From contig BPJO01000016.1 in assembly GCA_026004655.1 (NCBI GenBank), forward strand, positions 1 through 64,000: a stretch of DNA of 64,000 nt. The letters run 5' to 3'. The position numbers and the translations under genes were made by a program. Positions within the stretch are counted from its first letter, which is position 1. Each line of letters begins with the position of its first letter. The DNA is from Phycisphaerae bacterium (GTDB taxonomy: Bacteria; Planctomycetota; Phycisphaerae; Tepidisphaerales; Tepidisphaeraceae). The notes under the pieces are model-generated. The model searched no databases, was not told where the DNA came from, and saw nothing but the letters and a program-made list of their open reading frames with translations. Positions 20,260 to 28,878 of this stretch are shown one piece after another.

Positions 20260-21951
20260 TTACCGTATCTCAAATGTCACGGCTGTGGTACTAGGAACTC
20301 CGGCGGGCCAAGTGATGATTAAACCTTCGGGGGTTTGTCTCCATGAAGGTTTGACAGGAGTTCCCAAAATGTTGACCTGACTGATCGGATTCAATAAATG
20401 AGGACTTGAGGTTCCCAACGAACGAATGGTCAGTTGTTGTCCTTCGTGCGGAACGGCCAGGCAAATTGCGTATAATCGTTCGTCCTTTCCCTGGACGAAC
20501 CGAAAATCGGTTGTATTGAACGGGGTTTGTGCGTGGAGTCGTGAAAGCTTTCCACCGGGGATCATTAAGAGTCGTCCCTGCTCATCGGTTTGACCTTCTC
20601 CAAGAACTTTCCACGGTAAGACGTTATGAATAACTGGTCGATTCTGATGAATCCATTGTCCGACATGTTGGAGCATGTCGTAACAGTCCGGATCGAGTGT
20701 TCCATCAGGACGAAGTGGGACACAAATAGCGGTATTACCACCTCGAGACACGGCTTCGATCAAGTATCGCACCATAATCTTCGGGGAATAATCAAATCCG
20801 GGTGCGTAAAACCAGTCACCGATGGGGGCTTCGGCGATCCAAGGTTGGTCTTGTTTGATTTCGCGAGGTAGTCCATGCTCCTGCGTTGTAACTGTCCCGC
20901 GAGTCGGACGACGAAACTTGACGATGCTGAATACATCGAGTTTTTGGCGTCGGGTTAAAGTACGGTTGTAATAATCGGCAATCACCCGCTGTATAGCATC
21001 GGCTTTGATTCCCGTCCCGGTTCGTGACCCGCTGAAAGGTTGCTGATCGTTCCCGTCGGTATAAATAAAGTCGGGGTCGTACTTTTCGACCGCGTCCATG
21101 ATTCTTAAGGCCCACCAACTGGCATACCATTTGGCGTACTCAATATGTCGGGTAAAAATCCCCGATTTCGGAGCGCAAAACCCTCTCCGCGCGTGTTCGG
21201 CCACCGACTGGTACTCTCGAAGATCGATCCCGTACAACAATCGTGGGTCAAGCCCTTCCCACCATTGACCTATTCCATCCCTCAAGGTTAGATGACCGTC
21301 ATACGCAACCCCAGCCAAAGGACCTTGCGAATCGGCATCAAAGGCTGTCTGCCACCACCACCAGCTGTACTCATGATGGAACGTGAGACCGAATCGCATT
21401 CCCGATTCACGACAGGCTTTTGCCCATTCCCCTACTAAATCTCGTTTAGGTCCTAGATTGACACTGTTCCAAGGTTGGTAACGAGAATCCCACAGATCGA
21501 ATTGATCATGATGGACCGCTTGGATCAGCAAAAAATCCGCCCCGGCTTGACGATAAATCGTTACCAACCGTTGGGGATCCAAACCTGTCGGGTTCCAATC
21601 TCGTAACAATTCTTTATATCCGTATCGAGACGGGTGTCCGTACCGATTACAGTGGGTTTGATAGGCCGTCGTTCCCGGAACGTACATCCGTTGTGCGTAC
21701 CAGTCACCACTTTCCCCGGCTGATTGAGGACCAAAGTGAACCCAAATTCCGAACTTGGACTCTCCGAACCAGTCCGGAACACCGGGATAATGGCGTTCGA
21801 TGGACTCCCAAGTGGGTTTAAAGGGCCCCGGAGTGATCGGCAAATCCAATCGAATCTCAGTAAAAGACTCGGCATCTCCTAACGGGACTGACCCCTGGGA
21901 AAGAGGTTCAGGAACTGGAGGAATCGGTGGTAAGGAGAAGCATATGGACAT
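20260..21951 (-). CDS. GH29 alpha-L-fucosidase-like enzyme
   Basis: A 563-residue glycoside hydrolase of family 29. Family marks: FGIWVHFGPQS near the start (usually FGIFIHWG), FLLIQAVHHDQFDLWDS, FGLTFHHEYSWW, and the nucleophile region YDPDFIYTDGND with the aspartate in YTDG. The C-terminal beta-sandwich ends TAVTFEIR. No signal peptide is seen, so action on imported oligosaccharides is likely. The ATG at 21951 is chosen. A TTG at 22011 overlaps the stop of the upstream ATPase gene as TTGA and would add 20 residues by coupled translation; neither has a good ribosome site. Fucose on plant xyloglucan, rhamnogalacturonan or algal polymers are all conceivable substrates. Confidence 0.82.
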   Translation of the reverse strand: MSICFSLPPIPPVPEPLSQGSVPLGDAESFTEIRLDLPITPGPFKPTWESIERHYPGVPDWFGESKFGIWVHFGPQSAGESGDWYAQRMYVPGTTAYQTHCNRYGHPSRYGYKELLRDWNPTGLDPQRLVTIYRQAGADFLLIQAVHHDQFDLWDSRYQPWNSVNLGPKRDLVGEWAKACRESGMRFGLTFHHEYSWWWWQTAFDADSQGPLAGVAYDGHLTLRDGIGQWWEGLDPRLLYGIDLREYQSVAEHARRGFCAPKSGIFTRHIEYAKWYASWWALRIMDAVEKYDPDFIYTDGNDQQPFSGSRTGTGIKADAIQRVIADYYNRTLTRRQKLDVFSIVKFRRPTRGTVTTQEHGLPREIKQDQPWIAEAPIGDWFYAPGFDYSPKIMVRYLIEAVSRGGNTAICVPLRPDGTLDPDCYDMLQHVGQWIHQNRPVIHNVLPWKVLGEGQTDEQGRLLMIPGGKLSRLHAQTPFNTTDFRFVQGKDERLYAICLAVPHEGQQLTIRSLGTSSPHLLNPISQVNILGTPVKPSWRQTPEGLIITWPAGVPSTTAVTFEIR

Positions 21952-22007
21952 GGACAAGCTCGGCTGACATAGCCGTTGTTTCTTGATACTTTCGATCTTC
22001 CTACCGG

Positions 22008-22487
22008 TCAATCATTGCGTTTGATCATGTGCAGCCGCCTCCCGTTGTGTGACCAGGCGGCGGATGTCATGTAGGATTCGATCAGTAAAATACCCCTCCC
22101 GGAACATTTTTCAAGATTCTCCGGTGCGGTCGGATCAGGCACACTCGAACGTTCAAATCCCGGTCCTTCGTCTTCGATGATGATTTCGGTCTGCGACGGA
22201 CCGACTAGGGCTTCGACATACACGTGTTTGGTCGGATCGAGCTTGTTCCCGTGCTTGATGGCGTTGACAAACGCTTCTTCCAGCGCGAGCTTGATCGCAA
22301 AGACGGAGTCCGAATTGTATTTGTACCGCGTGACTTCATCGAGGATGCGATTCTGCACTTCCCGTCCCCGCGCGTAATCAGAGTTGATAACAAACTTCAT
22401 GCTCGTTCCGTACCGCGTCTCGGTGATCACAGGTGAGGACCGACGCGGGTCAGGCGACGACATTCGGTTGGAAGCGGGAAGACCCAT
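22008..22487 (-). CDS. Anti-sigma regulatory factor-type ATPase (RsbW/SpoIIAB-like)
   Basis: A 159-residue GHKL ATPase of the serine-kinase type that phosphorylates STAS partners. Seen: N-box LALEEAFVNAIKHGNK, G1 box EDEGPGF and G2 box GRGILLI. The ATG at 22487 gives 29 extra residues before MKFVINSDYARG at 22400, which could be the true start; neither has a strong ribosome site. It lies 26 bp downstream of the STAS gene on the same strand, so the two are an operon. No sigma factor is adjacent, so the target could be a distant sigma factor or a non-transcriptional partner. Confidence 0.9.
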   Translation of the reverse strand: MGLPASNRMSSPDPRRSSPVITETRYGTSMKFVINSDYARGREVQNRILDEVTRYKYNSDSVFAIKLALEEAFVNAIKHGNKLDPTKHVYVEALVGPSQTEIIIEDEGPGFERSSVPDPTAPENLEKCSGRGILLIESYMTSAAWSHNGRRLHMIKRND

Positions 22488-22513
22488 TCAGTTCATCCAA
22501 GGCAAACGACCCT

Positions 22514-22876
22514 TTAATGTTCCATACTCGCCAACGCCTCGGCTCGGGTGGGATAGATCCGGAACAATCGGTCCAGCTTGGTGATCCGAAATACTTCAAA
22601 GATCTGGGGTTTGATGTTGGTTAAACGCAACTGACCGTTTCGTTGCTTGATCCGATTGTTGGCGTTGATCAGCATCCCCAAGGCTGCGGAAGACAGATGA
22701 TCAACGGTGGAAAAATCGAGCACAAGACGGGGCTGATCGCGCTCATCGATCAACGCGTTGAGCGTCGCGCCGATGTCGGCGATATTAGCTTCGTCAAGAA
22801 TCTTGTTATTGGTGAACTCGACGATCCGGATATCCTTCTCTTCGGTCACGGAAACGGGTGGAGCCTGTTCGGACAT
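22514..22876 (-). CDS. STAS-domain anti-anti-sigma factor (SpoIIAA/RsbV-like)
   Basis: A 120-residue single-domain STAS protein. The core is RLVLDFSTVDHLSSAALGML, where a serine of the LSS pair is the position phosphorylated by the cognate kinase, followed by LTNIKPQIFEVFRITKLDRL. In the family the unphosphorylated form binds the anti-sigma ATPase and frees its target. The kinase partner is the next gene. The N-terminus (residues 1-15) is a loose leader. Together they form a two-gene partner-switch module. Confidence 0.92.
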   Translation of the reverse strand: MSEQAPPVSVTEEKDIRIVEFTNNKILDEANIADIGATLNALIDERDQPRLVLDFSTVDHLSSAALGMLINANNRIKQRNGQLRLTNIKPQIFEVFRITKLDRLFRIYPTRAEALASMEH

Positions 22877-22945
22877 AACCTTCAGTCCTGAAAATACCTA
22901 AGGAAGACTGCCTCGCATCGCGCGCGTGTGAACGCCAGCGACTTA

Positions 22946-24436
22946 TTACCGTACCCGACGCCCCTTGGGTGTCAAGCAAAACAATCCAATTAGTATCAGG
23001 ATCGATCCGGTCAAAAGCAACCCCGGACCGACCCATTTTTCGGTTCGATCCGATAATTCTTGGTCCCGTATGGGTCGGGCAGGCCCTTGCGTGACTTGGA
23101 TCGCTGGAACGGACACTGCTTGTCGTCCGAGGGTCGGGTGCACATAAACACCCGGGGCCTGATCGATTCCTTGCATTCCTTGTTCCATTTGCCACTCAGG
23201 ACCCAGTTCCCCCGGTCCGACCCATTCATAAACCCCCTGCTCCCCGACAACCCATTCGATCGCGTTGGCTAGCAACACCACCAGTTCCGGACGGTTTGAC
23301 AACCGGTTCAGGTCAAACCCGATCTCCACGCGCCCGGGACCGGTCGTCACTACCGGTCTGTCTCCGATGAGGACGACGGGATCTCCCGATAACTCATCTT
23401 CTGATAAAGACTTATCTATCAACGGACGGATCCGTTCCCAGTCGATCCATCGGACCACCGGGTGGTCGGTAACGGATAACGGTCCTGACCCGGATCGTCC
23501 TCCCGATCTCAACACCACCACCGGCGGGAACTGATTCGGGTCGTTGCTGATGGTCACCCGATCCGCGTCCGGTGGCGGGACATGCTCCTGTTGATACGCG
23601 ATCGCAAAACGGGTCACCGGTTCTGCCAATCCCGGTCCGATTTCCAATCGAACCCGTGGAGATCGAAGCACCAACCAGGCTTGGTTATCCACGGGCAGGT
23701 CGTCTTTCAATTCCAGGATCACCTGCACCACCGGTCCGGGTTGGGCAAGGTCGACAAAATAATCTCGGGTCTTTCCCGGTTCGGGCAGTTCGATGATCTG
23801 GCGTGCCTGATCGACCCGCAAGACGGATTGGGTCTGCTCGGTCTGGTTCCAGACCCGGACCATGATTTGGGGATGTGGGACCAGCGTCAGGGCAACGTGC
23901 TGGATTCCGGCATTTTTGATGGCATGGTCCGGTCTGAGGATCTGAACCCGTGGGTGATCGATCTGAAACGGTTGTGCGGTTACCACAAGCAGGGTTTCAT
24001 CAGATTCATGCAATAATCGTTGCACGGTTTGTTTGAGTTGTTCCAGAGTCGGGGATGCGGTCGGACGAAACGGATCAGACGCATCCGGAACCGACACGGT
24101 TTTCGTCCGGTCGATCGCGCGGATCGGTTCCGGATCGTTCGAGAGGGCGGCTTGTGTCCACACGTAACGGTCCATCACCCAACGAACACCGGAAACCGAC
24201 CGGCCTAACGTGAATCCGCTGGAATAAAAAATCCAGCACAACAGTCCGGACAAGACCAGCACAGCCCATCCGGGGGGAGGACGCCATGAGGCTGTGGCAG
24301 CGGTATGAGGTGCATCGGTTTTCCAAAACCGCGTGGTCGAAACATAGACCCTTTCCCCTCTCCCCATCAAAAACCATATCACGACCACGATCCAGGGGAT
24401 CAGCAAAAGCAGAAAAAGGGGATGGGTGAAGACCAT
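22946..24436 (-). CDS. BatA-type N-terminal membrane domain protein, no vWA domain
   Basis: A 496-residue protein with a first membrane segment VFTHPLFLLLLIPWIVVVIW, a second near residues 52-75, and a last segment near the C-terminus (GLLLTGSILILIGLFCL) followed by a basic tail. The N-terminal pair of helices resembles the aerotolerance-regulator (BatA/BatB) N-terminal domain. The middle part has no von Willebrand MIDAS motif but resembles the glutamine-amidotransferase-like domain of such planctomycete proteins (VVLRSGGRSGSGPLSV). These usually sit in MoxR-DUF58-BatA operons; none is nearby here, so this copy is an orphan. The ATG at 24436 is preferred over an upstream start that would place 47 polar residues before the first helix. 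Confidence 0.65.
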   Translation of the reverse strand: MVFTHPLFLLLLIPWIVVVIWFLMGRGERVYVSTTRFWKTDAPHTAATASWRPPPGWAVLVLSGLLCWIFYSSGFTLGRSVSGVRWVMDRYVWTQAALSNDPEPIRAIDRTKTVSVPDASDPFRPTASPTLEQLKQTVQRLLHESDETLLVVTAQPFQIDHPRVQILRPDHAIKNAGIQHVALTLVPHPQIMVRVWNQTEQTQSVLRVDQARQIIELPEPGKTRDYFVDLAQPGPVVQVILELKDDLPVDNQAWLVLRSPRVRLEIGPGLAEPVTRFAIAYQQEHVPPPDADRVTISNDPNQFPPVVVLRSGGRSGSGPLSVTDHPVVRWIDWERIRPLIDKSLSEDELSGDPVVLIGDRPVVTTGPGRVEIGFDLNRLSNRPELVVLLANAIEWVVGEQGVYEWVGPGELGPEWQMEQGMQGIDQAPGVYVHPTLGRQAVSVPAIQVTQGPARPIRDQELSDRTEKWVGPGLLLTGSILILIGLFCLTPKGRRVR

Positions 24437-24610
24437 ACGAACCGATGCATCCGGGTCAGAATCACTTGTCTTTCGATAGGGGGAAACCCTGACATCGAAA
24501 GGGTTTAATAAAACGGAATCTTCACGATGATTCTGAATCCGTGGGTATAATATCCTAAGCAGACGGGGTCGGCCCATCTGCAGATGATATTTTTTACGTT
24601 GGAGGTCCGT

Positions 24611-25045
24611 ATGTTGAGTCGAAGTGTTCTTGCCGCAATGACTGCGATGGGTCTTTTTGTGGTCGGTTGCAAGGAAGAAACCAAACAGGAAGTGGAGCAG
24701 GCGACCGAATCGGCCAAAGAAAACGCCAAGGAAGCTGCCGCTCAGGCCACCGATACCACCGGTGATCTTCTCAAAGCCGCCGGGGAAAAAATGGAAAACG
24801 CCGGTGAAGCCCTGAAAGAAAAAGCCGCCGAAATGGCCCCGGATGCCACCAAAGCCGTTGAAGAACTTTATAACAAAGCCAAATCCGCCATCGAATCAGG
24901 CAACCTCGCCGAGGCCAAAGGTCTGATCGATCAGCTCAAAACGCATCTGGACAAAGTTCCCCCGGAATGGAAAGACAAAATCCAGGCCTTGCTCGAAGAA
25001 TATGGCAAAAAGGCCGCTTCGTCTTTGCCGGGCTTCAGCAAATAA
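24611..25045 (+). CDS. Small lipoprotein with charged helical repeats
   Basis: A 144-residue exported protein. The signal ends in VVGC, a good lipobox, so the cysteine at about residue 19 would be lipidated. The rest is rich in alanine, lysine and glutamate with heptad- and 11-mer-like periodicity (ESAKENAKEAAAQATD, EKMENAGEALKEKAAEM), as in apolipoprotein- or LEA-like helices, and ends with a short folded segment (IESGNLAEAKGLIDQLKTHL). GGAGG lies 5 nt before the ATG at 24611. It sits before mscL, about 120 bp away. A protective or membrane-surface role is a guess; I do not recognise a named family. Confidence 0.75.
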   Translation: MLSRSVLAAMTAMGLFVVGCKEETKQEVEQATESAKENAKEAAAQATDTTGDLLKAAGEKMENAGEALKEKAAEMAPDATKAVEELYNKAKSAIESGNLAEAKGLIDQLKTHLDKVPPEWKDKIQALLEEYGKKAASSLPGFSK

Positions 25046-25083
25046 ATCTTCAACCTTCGCACGTCCTGTCGATGATTTTTCGG

Positions 25084-25112
25084 CCTCGCGTGTCGTCTTG
25101 TTACACGCGAGG
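25084..25112 (+). terminator. Strong hairpin after the lipoprotein gene
   Basis: A perfect 10-bp stem (CCTCGCGTGT/ACACGCGAGG) with a 9-nt loop lies 38 bp past the lipoprotein stop. Only CTATTC follows, not a T-run, so it may be a weak terminator or a messenger-stabilising hairpin. Confidence 0.45.
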
Positions 25113-25162
25113 CTATTCAATGTATTTCATTTCATTCAATCTTATAAGGGAAGGAGTCATCT

Positions 25163-25609
25163 ATGCGTCTGATCAGCGAGTTCAAGGAGTTTATCCTTAA
25201 GGGCAACGCCTTTGACATGGCCATCGGGATCATCATCGGCGGGGCGTTCACCCCCGTCGTTCAGTCCCTTGTCAAAGACATCATCATGCCCCCGATCGGG
25301 TACGTCATCGGGGGAATCGATTTTAGTGACCTGAAAATCACCTTAGCCGAGGGACTCAAATCCGGTGAAGCACACCCGATCACCCAGCAAGTTCTCACCA
25401 AAGATATCCCGGCAGTCACGATCAATTACGGGAGCTTTTTAAACACTGTTATTTCACTACTGATTGTCGGTTTCGCGGTATTCATTCTTGTCAAAGCGAT
25501 CAACTCACTACGTCGCAAACCCGAACCCGCCCCTGCCGCCCCGCCGGCACCTCCGGAAGATGTCAAACTTCTGACCGAAATCCGTGACCTGTTGGCCAAC
25601 AGGAATTGA
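25163..25609 (+). CDS. mscL: Large-conductance mechanosensitive channel MscL
   Basis: A 148-residue inner-membrane channel that opens on osmotic downshock. Seen: N-terminal amphipathic helix [20 protein letters not shown], first pore helix with [20 protein letters not shown], periplasmic loop, second helix [20 protein letters not shown] and the charged C-terminal helix [14 protein letters not shown] after a proline-alanine linker. AAGGAG lies 6 nt upstream. Length and topology are normal for the family. Confidence 0.97.
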   Translation: MRLISEFKEFILKGNAFDMAIGIIIGGAFTPVVQSLVKDIIMPPIGYVIGGIDFSDLKITLAEGLKSGEAHPITQQVLTKDIPAVTINYGSFLNTVISLLIVGFAVFILVKAINSLRRKPEPAPAAPPAPPEDVKLLTEIRDLLANRN

Positions 25610-25708
25610 CCTCTTTAGTCGTGTTCTGTAAATGATTCGATTGTTGACGCCGACACGTCGCAGGCGTGTCCTGTTGTGTAGACGATCGAAGCTCGAGGAA
25701 TGTCCGAT

Positions 25709-26722
25709 ATGAAAAAAAAAGTATTACTCACGCTTGCAATTCTGACCGGAGGTGGCGCGACGATGTCTCAAGCCGATACCGTCGTTCTTTCCAACGGAGA
25801 CACCCTCAACGGCACGATCGGGATCGTCAGTGGAGATTCAATGAAGTTCACCTCCCCTGCCTTTGGGGAAGTCACCATCCCTCTGGCAAAAGTACGAAGC
25901 TACACCATCGACGCGCCAACCCGGGTGCAACCCCGAGGCGAACCGAGTGTCACCGGACAGATCAGAGGCGACTCCACCACGGTCACCGTCGATCAGAAAA
26001 CTTACCCGATGGCTGAGGTTAAATCCGTCAACCCGCCTAAACAGGAATGGACCGGCGCGGTCGTCGGTAACTTTTCTCTTGCCCGGGGCAACACCAACCG
26101 ATTTACCGTCGGCGCCGAAGCGGCAGCCGCCTTGCGAAGGGATGACCAATTCAATAACGACCGTATCAGCTTCGGCGGCGGATACAACTACGGCGAATCC
26201 GGTGGCGGGCCCGGCGGTACCGACAAAACCACCGACACCGACAACTGGAACGCTTTCGGAAAGTACGACCGGTACTGGGACGATCAATGGTACGGTTATG
26301 CTTCTCTCAAACTCGAGCACGACCGGATCGCAGCGCTTTATTACCGTCTGTCTCCAGGTGTCGGTATCGGTTATCAATGGATCGAAACACCAGACATCAA
26401 GTTCCGAACCGAAGCCGGTGTCACTTACATCCACGAAGAGTTTGACCCCTCCGGTACCAACGACAACGCAGCACTCCGACTCGCGTATGCGTATGACAAT
26501 CGGCTTTCGGATACCGTCAGTCTTTTTCATACCCTCGAGTATCTCCCGGCCTTTGATGACCCCGGGGATTACATCATCAACACCGATATCGGACTGCGTG
26601 CCAAGCTGACCGACAGCTTCTTTGCTCAGTTCCGGATCCTCTACAAACGCGACAGCACCCCGGCTGAGGGGGCGCTGAAAAATGACTTGCTTTACACCAT
26701 CGGCGTGGGGTGGAACTTCTGA
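25709..26722 (+). CDS. DUF481 family outer-membrane beta-barrel protein
   Basis: A 337-residue exported protein: signal peptide MKKKVLLTLAILTGGGATM ending at SQA-DT, then a small N-terminal domain (SNGDTLNGTIGIVSGD) of a type often fused to DUF481. The DUF481 barrel (WTGAVVGNFSLARGNTNRFT through GYQWIETPDIKFRTEAG) ends in the aromatic WNF expected of outer-membrane proteins. The ATG at 25709 is preferred over one 9 nt upstream because GAGGA is then 9 nt away. It supports the presence of a genuine outer membrane. Its cargo is unknown, and it stands after mscL without an obvious operon. Confidence 0.88.
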   Translation: MKKKVLLTLAILTGGGATMSQADTVVLSNGDTLNGTIGIVSGDSMKFTSPAFGEVTIPLAKVRSYTIDAPTRVQPRGEPSVTGQIRGDSTTVTVDQKTYPMAEVKSVNPPKQEWTGAVVGNFSLARGNTNRFTVGAEAAAALRRDDQFNNDRISFGGGYNYGESGGGPGGTDKTTDTDNWNAFGKYDRYWDDQWYGYASLKLEHDRIAALYYRLSPGVGIGYQWIETPDIKFRTEAGVTYIHEEFDPSGTNDNAALRLAYAYDNRLSDTVSLFHTLEYLPAFDDPGDYIINTDIGLRAKLTDSFFAQFRILYKRDSTPAEGALKNDLLYTIGVGWNF

Positions 26723-26781
26723 AAGCTCTAAAACCCGAAGAACCCTCATTGGCAGGATCTGGTAACGGACCTACCGATTTT

Positions 26782-27387
26782 TTATACCTTCTGTCGACCG
26801 GCGATCGCTTCGGCGAGCATGTTCCTGTTCGCAAACTCGATGCTCGATCCGCTAGCGATCCCACGCGCCAAACGCGTGATCTGAACGTCGGGGAATCGTT
26901 TGGAAATCTCGTTCTGAAGGTATAACGCGGTTGTGTCCCCTTCCACGGTCGGATTGGTGCCCATGATCACCTCTCGGATCGTTGATCGACCCAGACGATC
27001 CATCAATCCCGATATCGTCAGATCACCCGGTTCAACCCCGTCCAACGGGGCGATCCTTCCTAAAAGCACGTGATACACTCCCCGATAACTTCCGGCCGAT
27101 TCCAACGCCAGAAGGTCTTTGGGCTGTTCGACGACACAAACCACGGTTTGATCCCGTTGAGGGTCCGAGCAAATTTCACAAGGATCCGATTCGGACAGGT
27201 TGTAACAGACCGAACAGTGACGAATCCGGGTCTTGGCGTCACGAATGGCTTCGGCAAGCTTCAGAGCTTCTTCGGGGGGTAATTTCAACAGGTGAAATGC
27301 GATCCGTTCGGCAGACCGAAGACCGATTCCGGGCAAGCGTGACAAGGCATTGATCAGGTTCTGAATCGGAGCAGTGTATTGAGCCAT
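26782..27387 (-). CDS. recR: Recombination mediator RecR
   Basis: A 201-residue cytoplasmic protein that with RecF/RecO loads RecA at gaps. Seen: helix-hairpin-helix LPGIGLRSAERIAFHLL, a C4 zinc finger (CSVCYNL...CEICSD), and the Toprim domain VVCVVEQPKDLLALE followed by LLGRIAPLDGVEPGDL. The frame is open far upstream, but the ATG at 27387 gives MAQYTAPIQNLINALSRLPG and the usual 200-residue length. It is downstream of the B12-fold gene on the same strand with about 150 bp between; no dnaX or YbaB gene is adjacent, unlike many genomes. Confidence 0.96.
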   Translation of the reverse strand: MAQYTAPIQNLINALSRLPGIGLRSAERIAFHLLKLPPEEALKLAEAIRDAKTRIRHCSVCYNLSESDPCEICSDPQRDQTVVCVVEQPKDLLALESAGSYRGVYHVLLGRIAPLDGVEPGDLTISGLMDRLGRSTIREVIMGTNPTVEGDTTALYLQNEISKRFPDVQITRLARGIASGSSIEFANRNMLAEAIAGRQKV

Positions 27388-27538
27388 ATTCCGGATCATA
27401 TCCGGATCCCGGTTGTCTGGCACTTCTACCGGTCCAATCGGCGCCCGCAACTTCCTCCCAGCAAACCCCCGGCCTGACCATCCTTTATCAGACCGGGGTG
27501 GTTTAGAGGAGAACACAGGAAATTGGTCCAGACGGACC

Positions 27539-28303
27539 TCAGGCGGCTTCGGCTTGGATCGGGTCGATTTCGCCCCGACGGATGGCCGCTTTTCGGATCC
27601 GACGCATTCGTCCGACGGTCTGCTGGTCAAGACTGTGACGACGCGTAGGTTGGGTCTGCGCGACCCGGACTGCCTCGGGGGCATCGGGGGCGTACAGGTC
27701 TGCACCGATCTCGTCGGCCAAACCTTCGGCCCGTTTATAGATCCCCCCGGCACACATGATCTGCATGTTCGGACAACTGTTGACTTCTCTCAAATAATCG
27801 ATCAATTTCCGAACCTGAGGTACCCCCGAAGCCAGCGTGGCAAACATCACCAACAGGTCCGGACGAAACTCCCCGATCATGTTCAAAATCTCATCATTCG
27901 GAACACCCCCTCCCCCGAAACGTACGGTGTAACCGGCCGATTCGAACAGATCGGCTGCGATTTGACCACCTAGTTCTTCCGGTTCGGCATCACCGCAGAA
28001 TATCAGGACCTTTCGACCGTTCTTGGGTTGCATCGGCAAACGACCGGCCAACTGGTCACAGACGGATCGATTCAGTCGTGTGGCCAGATTCAGTTGAATC
28101 TGAGTAATTCGGTCTTCTTTATACATTTGTTGAATCGTTTCCATGGTCGGCCAGATCAGTTCGGATAACAGCGCGTAGGGTTCAACCCCTGCTGACAATG
28201 CCTGTTGAATCAGTTCCCGCGTGGCTTGTCGGTCACCGATCAATAGTTGTTCGAGATACTGCTCGGCCAATCGTGTGGAAGAAAGATTCGGGGCAAAACT
28301 CAT
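27539..28303 (-). CDS. B12-binding-fold protein with altered histidine-ligand motif
   Basis: A 254-residue protein with a four-helix cap (LAEQYLEQLLIGDRQATREL through IQLNLATRLNRSVCDQL) and a Rossmann domain of the B12-binding type (KVLIFCGDAEPEELGG, GYTVRFGGGGVPNDEI, LLVMFATLASGVPQVRKLI, MCAGGIYKRAEGLADEIGAD). In MetH and CarH the loop reads D/E-x-H-x-x-G and the histidine binds cobalt. Here the aligned stretch is AEPEELG with glutamate in that place, so base-off His-on binding cannot occur. It may bind B12 differently, bind another ligand, or act as a redox or light sensor partner. GGAG 8 nt before the ATG at 28303 fixes the start. A long leader with a terminator-like hairpin lies upstream. 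Confidence 0.75.
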   Translation of the reverse strand: MSFAPNLSSTRLAEQYLEQLLIGDRQATRELIQQALSAGVEPYALLSELIWPTMETIQQMYKEDRITQIQLNLATRLNRSVCDQLAGRLPMQPKNGRKVLIFCGDAEPEELGGQIAADLFESAGYTVRFGGGGVPNDEILNMIGEFRPDLLVMFATLASGVPQVRKLIDYLREVNSCPNMQIMCAGGIYKRAEGLADEIGADLYAPDAPEAVRVAQTQPTRRHSLDQQTVGRMRRIRKAAIRRGEIDPIQAEAA

Positions 28304-28593
28304 AGGTGTCTCCAAACGGTTTCGTTCCTTCTTCGGACTGTTCAGGACCTCCTGTCCTGATTTGTTCAACCCGAACACCACCATGGTGTTAATTTGGGTA
28401 ATTTGAACAGTATCAGAATCGGAAATGTCCTTCAACAAACTTTATCTATTTTAACAAATATTCCCATTTTAACACTCAGCTTCACCGTCATCAGGCTTTT
28501 GCTGATCCGAACGGGGATGAAAACGGTTATCGGACCTTTCCCAAGCAGGACATTCTTGACGATCTTCTTGAACGGTCTGAAAAACCGTGGGCA

Positions 28594-28636
28594 ATAAAAA
28601 AGCCACACCCTCCCCGGGCAGGCAAGAGGGTGTAGC
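28594..28636 (-). terminator. Intrinsic terminator with no known gene before it
   Basis: On the minus strand an 11-bp stem (GCTACACCCTC/GAGGGTGTGGC, one T-G pair) with a 13-nt loop is followed by TTTTTTATT. It lies 290 bp upstream of the B12-fold gene start. No coding sequence ends here, so it ends either a leader RNA or a small RNA. Confidence 0.8.
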
Positions 28637-28800
28637 GACAGCTCCCCTTTTCAAACCGGATCTGGTTGGCACGTCCAAGACCCGGCTTGTCTTTCACCTC
28701 TTTTTCCTCGTGACGACCCCTGTGAATCGGTCCCGAATTGACCTTTGAAAATTGGTCCTTTCGAAGTTTTCGACACCCACAGACTACTTCCTGACACTGA
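28594..28800 (-). ncRNA. Candidate small RNA or attenuated leader
   Basis: The minus strand between the WYL gene start and the terminator has no convincing coding frame but several inverted segments (GGACC...GGTC, GGGACC...GGGTC) and ends in a strong terminator. A transcript of about 200 nt would fit. It matches no riboswitch consensus I can recall: no B12-box, TPP, FMN or c-di-GMP signature. It may be an attenuator of the B12-fold gene. The 5' end is a guess. Confidence 0.3.
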
Positions 28801-28878
28801 CAACATATGTCAGGGGTAGAAAAACTTTTGGTGGAATTTTTTTTCGCATCCGACAAAATACCGAACAAAGGACCATGG

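Noticed and set aside
25838..26749. Open frame of 303 codons antisense to the DUF481 gene
   Set aside because: The plus-strand gene has signal peptide, domain and C-terminal aromatic; the antisense product resembles nothing.
28301..28325. CCAAACGGTTTCG before the B12-fold gene as a fifth LacI-type operator
   Set aside because: The centre is palindromic but the AGAA/TTCT arms of the other four sites are absent.
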